From an uncultured bacterium (GTDB taxonomy: Bacteria; Verrucomicrobiota; Kiritimatiellia; CAIVKH01), in contig CALGMT010000030.1 in NCBI GenBank assembly GCA_937958885.1, positions 1-57,245 of the forward strand: a stretch of DNA of 57,245 nt, read 5' to 3'. A program made the translations under genes and the position numbers. Under the pieces are notes generated by a model that worked only from the letters and a program-made list of their open reading frames with translations, was not told where the DNA came from and did not search any database. Below, piece by piece: positions 1 through 7,514 of this stretch; within the stretch, counting starts at the first letter, position 1, and every line of letters starts with the position of its first letter.

Positions 1-1
1 G

Positions 2-214
2 GCGGGCATCCGGCAGGAGCTCGACACGTGCGACGTGCCGAAGTCGCTGCGCGGCCCCGCCATCACGCTGATCACCGCGGGCATCCTCGCGCTGGCGTTC
101 ATGGGGTTCACGGGCGTGGACCGCAATCTGGTGAAGCTCGGCGAGGGCGGCGTATCGGCGGTGCTGCCGAAGGGACAAAGCGCGACGGCGGCGCCGCGGG
201 CGGGTGTGGAGTAG
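2..214 (+). CDS. rnfA: Electron transport complex subunit RnfA (3' end only)
   Basis: The open frame runs in from the window edge and stops at 212-214, so only the last 70 residues are seen. It begins AGIRQELDTCDVPKSLRGPA and continues into a membrane helix (ITLITAGILALAFMGFTG). This matches what I know of the RnfA C-terminus, where AGIRE... leads into a final helix ending LAFMGF(S/T)G. RnfA is a polytopic membrane subunit of the Rnf ferredoxin:NAD+ oxidoreductase, which couples electron transfer to Na+ or H+ transport. A 25-residue Gly/Ala-rich tail follows the last helix. rnfB starts 4 bases downstream, so the rest of the rnf operon should lie just outside the window. Confidence 0.85.
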   Translation, partial: AGIRQELDTCDVPKSLRGPAITLITAGILALAFMGFTGVDRNLVKLGEGGVSAVLPKGQSATAAPRAGVE

Positions 215-218
215 GAGA

Positions 219-1130
219 ATGGACGTTGCGACCATAGCGCTGGCGGGCGGGACGATGCTCGGGCTCGGCGTCACGGCGGGCTGGCTGCTCGGCCTGGCGA
301 ACCGCGTGTTCCACGTCGAGATCGACCCGCGCGTCGAGGCGGTGAACGCGGTGCTGCCCGGCGCGAATTGCGGCGGGTGCGGCTGCACCGGCTGCATGCT
401 GTATGCGGAGGCGGTGGTGGCGGGCACGATCGCGCCGAACAAGTGCACGGTCGGCGGGCCGAGCTGCGCGGAGGCGATCGCGCGGGTGCTCGGCGTCGAG
501 GTGCAGGAAACGTGGCCGTATCGGCCGATCGTGCACTGTCGCGCGCACGACGGCGACAAGCTGCTCATCGGAAACTACCAGGGCGAGCGCACCTGCGCGG
601 CGGCGAATCTCGTCAACGGCGTGCAGGGCTGCACCTACGGCTGCCTGGCGTTCGGCGACTGCGTCGCCGCATGCGAATACGATGCGATCCACATCATCCG
701 CGGCCTCGCGACGGTGGATTATGACGCCTGCACCGGCTGCGGCGCCTGCGCGCGCGCGTGTCCGCGCAACATCATCACAATGGTGCCGTTCAAGCGGGAG
801 CGCATGCTCGCGGTGGCCTGTTCGAACAAGGACTTCGGCAAGGACGTGCGCGCGGTGTGCAAGGTCGGATGCCTCGGGTGCAAGGCGTGCTCGAAAGTCA
901 GCGGGCTGTTCACGGTGACCGACAACCTCGCGCATGTGGACTACGACAAATACGACCCGGATCATTTCGCCGGCGTCGATGTCGCGATCGAAAAGTGTCC
1001 CGCGCAGGGGATCATCTTCTTCGGCAAGCCGGCTGCAAAGGACCTGGCTAAACTGGAGGAGGTCGAAGCGCCGAAACTTGTCGAGGCGGATTTCAAAACG
1101 ACGGTGGACAAAACGGAGTGGCAAGGATGA
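219..1130 (+). CDS. rnfB: Electron transport complex subunit RnfB
   Basis: This is a 303-residue iron-sulfur subunit of the Rnf complex. It has one N-terminal membrane helix (residues 4-27), then the diagnostic RnfB cluster motif NCGGCGCTGC (C51, C54, C59). Further cysteine groups follow: CTYGCLAFGDCVAAC, CTGCGACARACP and CKVGCLGCKAC with a late KCP, enough for about four [4Fe-4S] clusters in total. RnfB accepts electrons from ferredoxin and passes them into the membrane part. The ATG at 219 was chosen over one at 204 because it follows GGAG (214-217) and puts the helix at the extreme N-terminus. The stop overlaps the next coding region, which suggests one transcript with the hydrogenase genes. 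Confidence 0.93.
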   Translation: MDVATIALAGGTMLGLGVTAGWLLGLANRVFHVEIDPRVEAVNAVLPGANCGGCGCTGCMLYAEAVVAGTIAPNKCTVGGPSCAEAIARVLGVEVQETWPYRPIVHCRAHDGDKLLIGNYQGERTCAAANLVNGVQGCTYGCLAFGDCVAACEYDAIHIIRGLATVDYDACTGCGACARACPRNIITMVPFKRERMLAVACSNKDFGKDVRAVCKVGCLGCKACSKVSGLFTVTDNLAHVDYDKYDPDHFAGVDVAIEKCPAQGIIFFGKPAAKDLAKLEEVEAPKLVEADFKTTVDKTEWQG

Positions 1131-1156
1131 TCGAACCGCAACCGGAGGAACGGAAC

Positions 1157-1606
1157 ATGCATATCCGCGATTTCATCAAGGCGCACCCGCTGTTCAAGGA
1201 TCTCGACGCGGGCGCCCTCGATTGGCTCGTCACCTGCGCCTCGGCGAAGGAATTCGACGCGGGCGATTTCATCTTGCGCGCGGGGAAGTCGGCCAACCAC
1301 TTGTTTCTGCTTGTGCGCGGACGCATCGCGATCGAGGCGCCGTCCGTCGGCGACAAGGGCGCGATCATTATTCAGACGTTGTCGGACGGCGACACGGTCG
1401 GATGGTCGTGGATGTTGCCGCCGTACACGTGGAACCTCGACGCGCGCGCGCTCGAAAAGACCGTCGCGATCGCGATCGACGCCGCGAAATTGCGCGGGCG
1501 GCTGGACACCGATGTCGCGATGGCCGCCAAGCTGTATCGGCGATTCTCCGAGGTTATGCTTCAGCGCATCCACGGGATGCGCAAGCAGCTCCATCAGGAA
1601 GAGTGA
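1157..1606 (+). CDS. Small cyclic-nucleotide-binding-domain protein, no HTH
   Basis: This 149-residue protein is a single CRP-like beta-roll. HPLFKDLDAGALDWLV opens it, FDAGDFILRAGKSANHLFLL and VRGRIAIEA form the barrel, and LSDGDTVGWSWML is the expected Gly-rich turn. It ends about where a CRP protein would begin its helix-turn-helix, so it lacks a DNA-binding domain. The start at 1157 has GGAGGA (1144-1149) at ideal spacing; an ATG at 1127 overlapping the rnfB stop is also possible. Its place between rnfB and the hydrogenase genes suggests a sensor or allosteric partner of the redox enzymes. The ligand cannot be read from the sequence. Confidence 0.75.
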   Translation: MHIRDFIKAHPLFKDLDAGALDWLVTCASAKEFDAGDFILRAGKSANHLFLLVRGRIAIEAPSVGDKGAIIIQTLSDGDTVGWSWMLPPYTWNLDARALEKTVAIAIDAAKLRGRLDTDVAMAAKLYRRFSEVMLQRIHGMRKQLHQEE

Positions 1607-1613
1607 GGACTCC

Positions 1614-2114
1614 ATGCCGCCAATCCCGAAAAAAGTCGATCCGCCCAGCGCCGACAAACGATGGCGCATGGTGGATAACACCATGCGGAAGCACGGCTAT
1701 CGTCCCGACGCGCTGATCGAGTCGCTGCACACGATGCAGGAGTGCTTCGGCTATCTCGAGGAACCCGGCCTTCGCTACGTGGCGCAGGCGTTGCGGTTGC
1801 CGCTCAGCAAGGTGTACGGCGTCGCAACGTTCTATCACTTCTTCACGCTCAAGCCGAAGGGGCGTCACACGTGCGTCGTGTGCATGGGCACCGCCTGCTA
1901 CATCAAGGGCGCGCAGAACATCCTCGACGAGATCGAACATAAATACGGCGTGAAGCCGGGCGAGACGACGAAGGACGACGCGCTCTCCGTGCTCACCGCG
2001 CGCTGCATCGGATCGTGCGGGTTGGCGGCGGCGGTGGTGGTGGACGGCGCTATTGCGGGCAAAGTCTCTGCGAAACAGACGCTCGACCTGATCGAAAAGG
2101 CGGTGGCCTCATGA
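1614..2114 (+). CDS. hoxE: NuoE/HoxE-type [2Fe-2S] subunit of hydrogenase diaphorase
   Basis: This 166-residue protein has the thioredoxin-like [2Fe-2S] fold of complex I NuoE. The helical N-terminal half contains [14 protein letters not shown], a NuoE hallmark. The four cluster cysteines lie in CMGTAC and CIGSCG. In HoxEFU-type enzymes and electron-bifurcating hydrogenases this subunit sits beside the FMN subunit. The gene starts 7 bases after the preceding stop and overlaps hoxF by ATGA, so translation is probably coupled. A diverged paralogue lies at 6996. Confidence 0.88.
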   Translation: MPPIPKKVDPPSADKRWRMVDNTMRKHGYRPDALIESLHTMQECFGYLEEPGLRYVAQALRLPLSKVYGVATFYHFFTLKPKGRHTCVVCMGTACYIKGAQNILDEIEHKYGVKPGETTKDDALSVLTARCIGSCGLAAAVVVDGAIAGKVSAKQTLDLIEKAVAS

Positions 2115-3757
2115 CGCCCGAAGAACTCAGAGAACTCGCCGCACGGCGGCGCGAGGAGTTGCAGGAGTTTAAGTATCGTCTGAACGTGTGCCTCGCGGCG
2201 GGTTGCCAGTCCTGCCACGGCGACAGCGTGTACAAGGCGCTCAAGGCGGAGGTCGAATCGCGGAAACTCGAAGGCGTGCAAGTCCGCGGCGTCGGCTGCT
2301 TGAGCCTGTGCGCCGAGGGCCCGCTGGTGCAAGTCGAGCCGGACAATCTGCTCTACCAGCGTGTGCGGGCGGAGGATGCGCCGGAGCTGATCGAGTCGAT
2401 GTATGGCAAACCGCTGAAGCGGCTGGCGTGCCCCACCGATGCGCCGTTCTTTGCGGCGCAGAAACAAATCGTATTGGAAAACTCCGGCCGGATCGATCCG
2501 GAGAGCCTCGAAGACTACCTCGCCGCGGACGGCTACGAGGGGTTGATGCGCGCGCTGACGGAAATGACGCCGGCAGAGGTCATCGCGGAGATGACGACCA
2601 GCGGGTTGCGCGGGCGCGGCGGCGGCGGGTTCCCGACCGGCCTCAAGTGGAGCACCGTCGCGAAGTCGAAGGGCGCGAAGAAATTTGTGATCTGCAACGG
2701 GGACGAGGGCGACCCCGGCGCGTTCATGGACCGCAGCGTGCTCGAGAGCGACCCGCATCGCGTGATTGAAGGCATGATCATCGCGGGCTACGCCGTCGGC
2801 GCGAGCCACGGTTACGCCTATATCCGCGCGGAATATCCGCTCGCCGTGAAACGTATTCAAAACGCGATCAAGCAGGCCACGAAGGTCGGACTCCTCGGCG
2901 AGGGCATTTGCGGGACCGGGTTCGGCTTCACGATCGAAGTGCGCCTCGGCGCAGGCGCCTTCGTGTGCGGCGAGGAGACCGCGCTCATCGCGTCGATCGA
3001 AGGCAAGCGCGGTCAACCGCGCCCGCGTCCCCCGTTTCCCGCGGAATCCGGCCTGTGGGGATATCCGACGCTGATCAACAATGTCGAAACGTTCGCCAAT
3101 GTTCCGCCGATCCTCCGCAACGGCGGCGCGTGGTTCGCGGGCATGGGCACCGAAAAGAGCAAGGGCACCAAGGTCTTCGCGCTCGCGGGCCGCGTAAAGA
3201 ATACCGGCCTCATCGAGGTGCCGATGGGGATCACGCTGCGAAAAATCATCTTCGACATCGGCGGCGGAATCCCCGACGGCAAGAAATTCAAGGCGGTGCA
3301 AACCGGCGGCCCGTCCGGCGGCTGCATTCCCGAAGAGCACCTCGATATGCCGGTGGATTACGACTCGCTTGCGAAGGTCGGATCGATCATGGGGTCCGGC
3401 GGCATGATCGTGATGGACGAGACCTCCTGCATGGTGGACGTGGCGAAGTATTTCATGGAGTTCTGCAAATCCGAGTCGTGCGGCAAGTGTGTGCCGTGCC
3501 GCGCGGGCACCGACCAAATGCACGGGCTGCTGTCGAAAATCTGCGCCGGCGAGGCGACGATGGACGATCTCGCGTTGCTCGAGCATCTGTGCGAGGTGGT
3601 GAAAAACACCAGCTTGTGCGGGCTGGGACAGACCGCGCCGAATCCGGTGCTCTCCACGCTTCGCTATTTCCGGCACGAATATCTCGCGCACATTCAGGAG
3701 AAACGCTGTCCGGCGGGCGTGTGCAAAATCAAGGCAGCGGCGGAGGTCCACGCATGA
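2111..3757 (+). CDS. hoxF: NuoF/HoxF-type NAD(H)-dehydrogenase subunit of hydrogenase
   Basis: This 548-residue FMN/NAD(H) subunit has an N-terminal thioredoxin-like [2Fe-2S] domain (CLAAGCQSC and [12 protein letters not shown]). The FMN/NAD core contains [11 protein letters not shown] near residue 166, [14 protein letters not shown] and [19 protein letters not shown]. The [4Fe-4S] domain has [11 protein letters not shown] near 455 and [13 protein letters not shown]. The C-terminus is EKRCPAGVC plus about ten residues. Electron-bifurcating HydB subunits carry a two-cluster ferredoxin domain after this motif, and it is absent here. The enzyme should exchange electrons with NAD(H); whether it also bifurcates to ferredoxin is open. 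Confidence 0.88.
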   Translation: MTPEELRELAARRREELQEFKYRLNVCLAAGCQSCHGDSVYKALKAEVESRKLEGVQVRGVGCLSLCAEGPLVQVEPDNLLYQRVRAEDAPELIESMYGKPLKRLACPTDAPFFAAQKQIVLENSGRIDPESLEDYLAADGYEGLMRALTEMTPAEVIAEMTTSGLRGRGGGGFPTGLKWSTVAKSKGAKKFVICNGDEGDPGAFMDRSVLESDPHRVIEGMIIAGYAVGASHGYAYIRAEYPLAVKRIQNAIKQATKVGLLGEGICGTGFGFTIEVRLGAGAFVCGEETALIASIEGKRGQPRPRPPFPAESGLWGYPTLINNVETFANVPPILRNGGAWFAGMGTEKSKGTKVFALAGRVKNTGLIEVPMGITLRKIIFDIGGGIPDGKKFKAVQTGGPSGGCIPEEHLDMPVDYDSLAKVGSIMGSGGMIVMDETSCMVDVAKYFMEFCKSESCGKCVPCRAGTDQMHGLLSKICAGEATMDDLALLEHLCEVVKNTSLCGLGQTAPNPVLSTLRYFRHEYLAHIQEKRCPAGVCKIKAAAEVHA

Positions 3758-4473
3758 GCGACGCCCCCCATATTCTCACGCTCAAGATCGACGACCAGGA
3801 CGTCAGCGCGGTCGAAGGACAGACGATCCTCGCGGTCGCGCGCGAAAACGGCATTGCCGTTCCGACGCTCTGCTTTCTCAAGGGGCTATCGCCGGTCGGC
3901 GCATGCCGGCTTTGTCTCGTTGAGATCAAAGGCGTGCCGAAGCTGCTGCCCGCGTGTGTCACCCGCGCGGCCGAGGGCATGGAGGTCACGACCGATTCGC
4001 CCCGTCTGCGGGAGTATCGCCGCACGATTCTCGAACTCCTGTTCGCCGAGCGGAACCATGTGTGCTCCATTTGCGTGAGCAACAACAACTGCGAACTGCA
4101 GTCGCTGGCTCGCGCGCAGGGGCTCACGCACGTCCGTGTGCCGTATCGCCACCCGCGCCTGGGCGTGGACGCGACGCACTCGCGGTTCAGCGCCGATCAT
4201 AATCGCTGCATCCTCTGCGCGCGGTGCGTTCGCGTGTGCGACGAAATCGAAGGCGCGCACACGTGGGACATCATGGGGCGCGGCATCGACTGCCGCGTCA
4301 TTACCGATATGAACCAGCCGTGGGGCCAGTCCGACACCTGCACGTCCTGCGGAAAATGCGTGCATGTGTGTCCGACCGGCACGTTGACCGAAAAAGGAGT
4401 CGCCGCGGCGGAAATGAAGAAGCGCCAGCAGTTTTTGCCCTATCTCACAGCGATGCGGGAGGAACGCGAATGA
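3754..4473 (+). CDS. hoxU: HoxU / NuoG-N-type iron-sulfur subunit
   Basis: This 239-residue protein matches the N-terminal part of NuoG and the whole of HoxU. A plant-type [2Fe-2S] domain (GACRLCLVE plus PAC) comes first. The His-Cys [4Fe-4S] motif [16 protein letters not shown] follows, then two ferredoxin-like clusters, [13 protein letters not shown] and [14 protein letters not shown]. It should carry electrons between the FMN subunit and the hydrogenase small subunit. It overlaps hoxF and hoxY by ATGA on both sides. A paralogue at 10687 has nearly the same cysteine layout and differs mainly in linker residues. Confidence 0.9.
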   Translation: MSDAPHILTLKIDDQDVSAVEGQTILAVARENGIAVPTLCFLKGLSPVGACRLCLVEIKGVPKLLPACVTRAAEGMEVTTDSPRLREYRRTILELLFAERNHVCSICVSNNNCELQSLARAQGLTHVRVPYRHPRLGVDATHSRFSADHNRCILCARCVRVCDEIEGAHTWDIMGRGIDCRVITDMNQPWGQSDTCTSCGKCVHVCPTGTLTEKGVAAAEMKKRQQFLPYLTAMREERE

Positions 4474-5003
4474 GCGCGAAGATACGACTGGCCACGGTCT
4501 GGCTCGACGGATGCTCGGGCTGCCACATGTCGCTGCTCGATATCGACGAGCGGCTGCTCGATATCGCCGACCGGATCGAACTCGTCAGCAGTCCGATCAT
4601 GGATGTGAAGGGATTTCCGGAGAACATCGATCTGACGATCGTCGAGGGCGCCATTACGAACGAGGAAGACCTGCACAAGGTGCTCGCCTTCCGGAAGAAC
4701 ACCAAACTGCTGATGGCGCTCGGCGACTGCGCGATCACCGGCAACGTGCCGGCGATGCGCAACACCTTTGCGATCGACGACCTCTACAACCGGGCGTATG
4801 TCGAGAACGCCGACGCCGAAAAGCAGGTGCCCGGCGCCGTTGTCCCCCGGCTGCTCGACCGCACGCGTCCGATCCACGAAGTTGTCCCGGTGGATGTGTA
4901 TGTGCCCGGATGCCCGCCGCACGCCGACGTCATTTTCTACGCTATTGCGGAATTGCTCGAGGGCCGAATGCCCGACCCGATGAAGATGGGAAAATTCGGA
5001 TGA
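4470..5003 (+). CDS. hoxY: [NiFe]-hydrogenase small subunit HoxY
   Basis: This 177-residue cytoplasmic small subunit belongs to the group 3 type and has no Tat signal. The four ligands of the proximal [4Fe-4S] cluster are visible: [12 protein letters not shown] (C15, C18), GDCAITGN and VPGCPPHAD. The short length means that medial and distal clusters are lacking, as in HoxY of NAD-linked hydrogenases. It passes electrons from the NiFe site in HoxH to HoxU. It is the last gene of the ATGA-overlapped run; an 86-bp gap with a hairpin separates it from hoxH. Confidence 0.92.
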   Translation: MSAKIRLATVWLDGCSGCHMSLLDIDERLLDIADRIELVSSPIMDVKGFPENIDLTIVEGAITNEEDLHKVLAFRKNTKLLMALGDCAITGNVPAMRNTFAIDDLYNRAYVENADAEKQVPGAVVPRLLDRTRPIHEVVPVDVYVPGCPPHADVIFYAIAELLEGRMPDPMKMGKFG

Positions 5004-5035
5004 GCAACGAGATCGTGAGACCATTGGAGGTGGGC

Positions 5036-5065
5036 GTGGGGAGCGCGGCGTCTTCCGGCTCCCAC
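5036..5065 (+). other. Imperfect hairpin in the hoxY-hoxH spacer
   Basis: GTGGGGAGC (5036-5044) pairs with GCTCCCAC (5058-5065) with one bulged G. An inner CGG/CCG pair (5046-5048 with 5055-5057) leaves a short loop. It sits in the only non-overlapping gap inside the structural hydrogenase genes. No T-run follows, so it is not a normal terminator. It could set mRNA processing or HoxH:HoxY dosage. A 25-codon frame (5000-5077) also spans the gap but resembles nothing known. Confidence 0.35.
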
Positions 5066-5089
5066 CCGCCCGATTGAAGGGAGCGCACC

Positions 5090-6517
5090 ATGGCCAAAAC
5101 AGTTGTCATTGATCCGATCACCCGCATCGAGGGTCACTCGAAAATCACGGTGTACCTGGACGACCAGGACCAGGTTGCGGACGCGCATTTCCATGTGACG
5201 CAGTTCCGCGGCTTCGAGAAATTCACCGAGGGCCGGCCGTTCCAGGAAATGCCTGCGATCACCGCGCGCATCTGCGGCATCTGTCCGGTCAGCCACCTGA
5301 TGGCGTCGTCGAAGGCGTGCGACGATTTGATGGCGGTGAAGATCCCGCCGACCGCGGTGAAGCTGCGCCGGCTGATGAACCTCGCGCAGCTCACGCAATC
5401 GCACGCGCTGAGCTTCTTTCACCTCAGTTCGCCGGATTTCCTGCTCGGATTCGACTCCGATCCTGCGCAGCGCCACGTGCTCGGCGTCGCGGCGAAGTAT
5501 CCGGAGATCGCAAAAGACGGCATCTGGCTCCGCAAATACGGCCAGCAGGTGATCGAGTGGCTCGGCGGCAAGCGGATTCATCCCGCGTGGACCGTGCCGG
5601 GCGGCGTGAATGCGCCGTTGTCCGAGGAGGTGCGGCAGAAGATCCTCGAGGGTATTCCGCATGGAATCGAGATCGTCCGCCGGACCCTGGATTTCTGGAA
5701 AAACACGCAGGGCCGGTTCGCGGATGAGATCGAACACTTCGCGAATTTTCCCTCGCTGTTCCTCGGCCTGGTCACGCCGGAAGGACATCTTGAACATTAT
5801 GACGGCTTTATCCGCGTGGTGGACGCCGATCGCAAAATCATCGCGGACAAACTGGAGCCGACCGCCTACCAGCACCACATCGGCGAGGCGAGCCTCGGCG
5901 ACAGCTATTTAAAGGCGCCGTACTTCAAGCCGTTCGGATACCCGGACGGCATGTATCGCGTCGGCCCGCTCGCGCGCCTGAACTGCTGCGACGCGTGCGG
6001 CACGCCGCTGGCGGACAAGGAGCTGCTCGAGTTCCGCGCGCTGCGAAAGGACGGCGCGGTGTTGAGTTCATTCTACTACCACCACGCGCGGCTGATCGAA
6101 ATCCTCTTCGCGCTGGAGCGGATGCAGGAGCTGTGCAACACCGCGAACATCATGAACACGCATGTGCGCGCGGTCGCGAATCCGAACAAGTTCGAGGGCG
6201 TCGGCGTGTCGGAAGCGCCGCGCGGCACGCTGTTCCACCATTACAAGATCAACGAGCAGGGCCTCATCACGTGGGCGAACCTGATTGTTGCGACGGGGAA
6301 CAACAACCTCGCGATGAACAAAGGCATCGCGCAGGCGGCGAAATTTTTTGTGAACGGCAAGGACGTGAAAGAGGGCGCGCTTAACCGCGTCGAAGCGGTC
6401 ATCCGCTGCTACGACCCCTGCCTGAGCTGCTCCACGCACGCGCTGGGGCAAATGCCGATCAAGCTGTCGATCGTGAACGCGCGGGGCGAAACGATACGGG
6501 AACTGACGCGATACTAG
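5090..6517 (+). CDS. hoxH: [NiFe]-hydrogenase large subunit HoxH
   Basis: This 475-residue catalytic subunit carries both NiFe ligand motifs. [10 protein letters not shown] supplies C62 and C65, and DPCLSCSTH supplies C444, C447 and H450. The N-terminus [10 protein letters not shown], with Glu14, is also canonical. The 25 residues after H450 (ALGQMPIK...) are the C-terminal extension that a hydrogenase protease removes once nickel is inserted, and that protease is the next gene. The layout fits group 3 (cytoplasmic, NAD(P)-linked or bifurcating) [NiFe] hydrogenases. AGGGAG lies about 8 bases before the ATG. The Hyp maturation genes are not in the window. Confidence 0.94.
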   Translation: MAKTVVIDPITRIEGHSKITVYLDDQDQVADAHFHVTQFRGFEKFTEGRPFQEMPAITARICGICPVSHLMASSKACDDLMAVKIPPTAVKLRRLMNLAQLTQSHALSFFHLSSPDFLLGFDSDPAQRHVLGVAAKYPEIAKDGIWLRKYGQQVIEWLGGKRIHPAWTVPGGVNAPLSEEVRQKILEGIPHGIEIVRRTLDFWKNTQGRFADEIEHFANFPSLFLGLVTPEGHLEHYDGFIRVVDADRKIIADKLEPTAYQHHIGEASLGDSYLKAPYFKPFGYPDGMYRVGPLARLNCCDACGTPLADKELLEFRALRKDGAVLSSFYYHHARLIEILFALERMQELCNTANIMNTHVRAVANPNKFEGVGVSEAPRGTLFHHYKINEQGLITWANLIVATGNNNLAMNKGIAQAAKFFVNGKDVKEGALNRVEAVIRCYDPCLSCSTHALGQMPIKLSIVNARGETIRELTRY

Positions 6518-6526
6518 GAAAAGCCG

Positions 6527-7024
6527 ATGAACCGCACGGTCATCCTCGCATGGGGCAATGACTTTCACCGCGACGACGGGGCGGGCCGCCGGGCGGCGGC
6601 GACGCTACGCGCGATGGAGCTGCCCGGCGTGGAGGTGCACGACTTCAACCAGCTCGTTCCGGAGCACTGCGAGCTGCTTGTCGGCGCGGATCGCGTCATT
6701 TTTCTCGATGCCTATCCCGCCGCGCCCGGCCAGGGCGCGATGTTGCTGCCGCTACACGGACAGCAGGCGATTGCGCTGCCCCGCTCGTGCTTTGGGCATG
6801 CGATGCAGCCGCATGAAATCGCCCGAATGGCCGCCGACCTCTACGGAGCGGAAACCGACGCGTGGCTCGCGGCGATTCCGGGTTTCGAATTCGATCTTGG
6901 CGAAGAGCTTTCAGCGGGCGCGCGGCGCGGCCTTGCGGACATTCTCGAACAGATCATGACGTTGATTCACCAACACCCCCAACCCGGAGTGAATCATGCA
7001 TGCGCCTGCGGAGCCGATACTTGA
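6527..7024 (+). CDS. hoxW: Hydrogenase maturation protease (HoxW/HyaD family)
   Basis: This 165-residue endopeptidase of the HyaD/HybD family has the signature GNDFHRDDG (residues 10-18), FLDAYPA near residue 60 and a His-containing CFGHAMQPHE segment. These correspond to the nickel-sensing acidic and histidine residues of the family. It should cut HoxH after H450. Its last 29 bases overlap the start of the next gene in another frame, and the C-terminal tail after about residue 150 looks unconserved. Confidence 0.88.
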   Translation: MNRTVILAWGNDFHRDDGAGRRAAATLRAMELPGVEVHDFNQLVPEHCELLVGADRVIFLDAYPAAPGQGAMLLPLHGQQAIALPRSCFGHAMQPHEIARMAADLYGAETDAWLAAIPGFEFDLGEELSAGARRGLADILEQIMTLIHQHPQPGVNHACACGADT

Positions 7025-7514
7025 TGAAGCGATCGTCGATGAGGTAATCGCGCGGTACCCCGACGCGACCGGCGATGTATTGAGCATGTTGGAGGAGCTG
7101 CAGCACCGGCACCCGCACCGGTACCTGCCGCGCCCGACGCTGGAGCAGGTCGCGCGCAAGACCGGCTTGTCGCGCTCGCAGATTTACAGCGTCGTCACGT
7201 TCTACTCCTTCTTCAACCTCAAGCCGCAGGGGCGCCACACGATCGCGGTGTGCCGCGGCACCGCGTGCCACACGCGCGGCTCGCGCGGCCTGTTGGAGTC
7301 GCTCGCGAACCGGCTCGGCATCCCGCCGGCGGAGCGCGAGCAGGCGACGTTCACCAGCCCCGGCCGCGAAGTGACCATCCGCACGGTGGCCTGCTTCGGA
7401 CAGTGCGCTCTCGCGCCGGTTGTTGCGGCAGATGAGGAGATTCACGGGCATATGACCGATCTCAAGCTGCGCGCGCTGGCGGACCACGTGCTGACGGCGG
7501 AGGCGCGACCATGA
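6996..7514 (+). CDS. Second NuoE-like [2Fe-2S] subunit (Stn-like transhydrogenase)
   Basis: This 172-residue paralogue of the gene at 1614 shares the helical SQIYSVVTFYSFFNLKPQGRHT segment and the four-cysteine [2Fe-2S] pattern (CRGTAC and CFGQC). It is not simply a copy: the N-terminus and cluster-flanking residues differ. GGAG upstream supports the ATG at 6996, inside the end of hoxW. It overlaps the fused NuoF-GltD gene by ATGA. With that gene and the one at 10687 it forms a three-gene unit with NuoE, NuoF-GltD and NuoG-N parts. Confidence 0.82.
   Translation: MHAPAEPILDEAIVDEVIARYPDATGDVLSMLEELQHRHPHRYLPRPTLEQVARKTGLSRSQIYSVVTFYSFFNLKPQGRHTIAVCRGTACHTRGSRGLLESLANRLGIPPAEREQATFTSPGREVTIRTVACFGQCALAPVVAADEEIHGHMTDLKLRALADHVLTAEARP

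Noticed and set aside
1898-3751. Long - strand open frame opposite hoxF
   Set aside because: It is an antisense shadow of a high-GC coding region and shows no family motif, while hoxF is certain.
5000-5077. 25-codon frame between hoxY and hoxH
   Set aside because: It overlaps the hairpin, has no ribosome site or recognisable motif, and probably is not translated.
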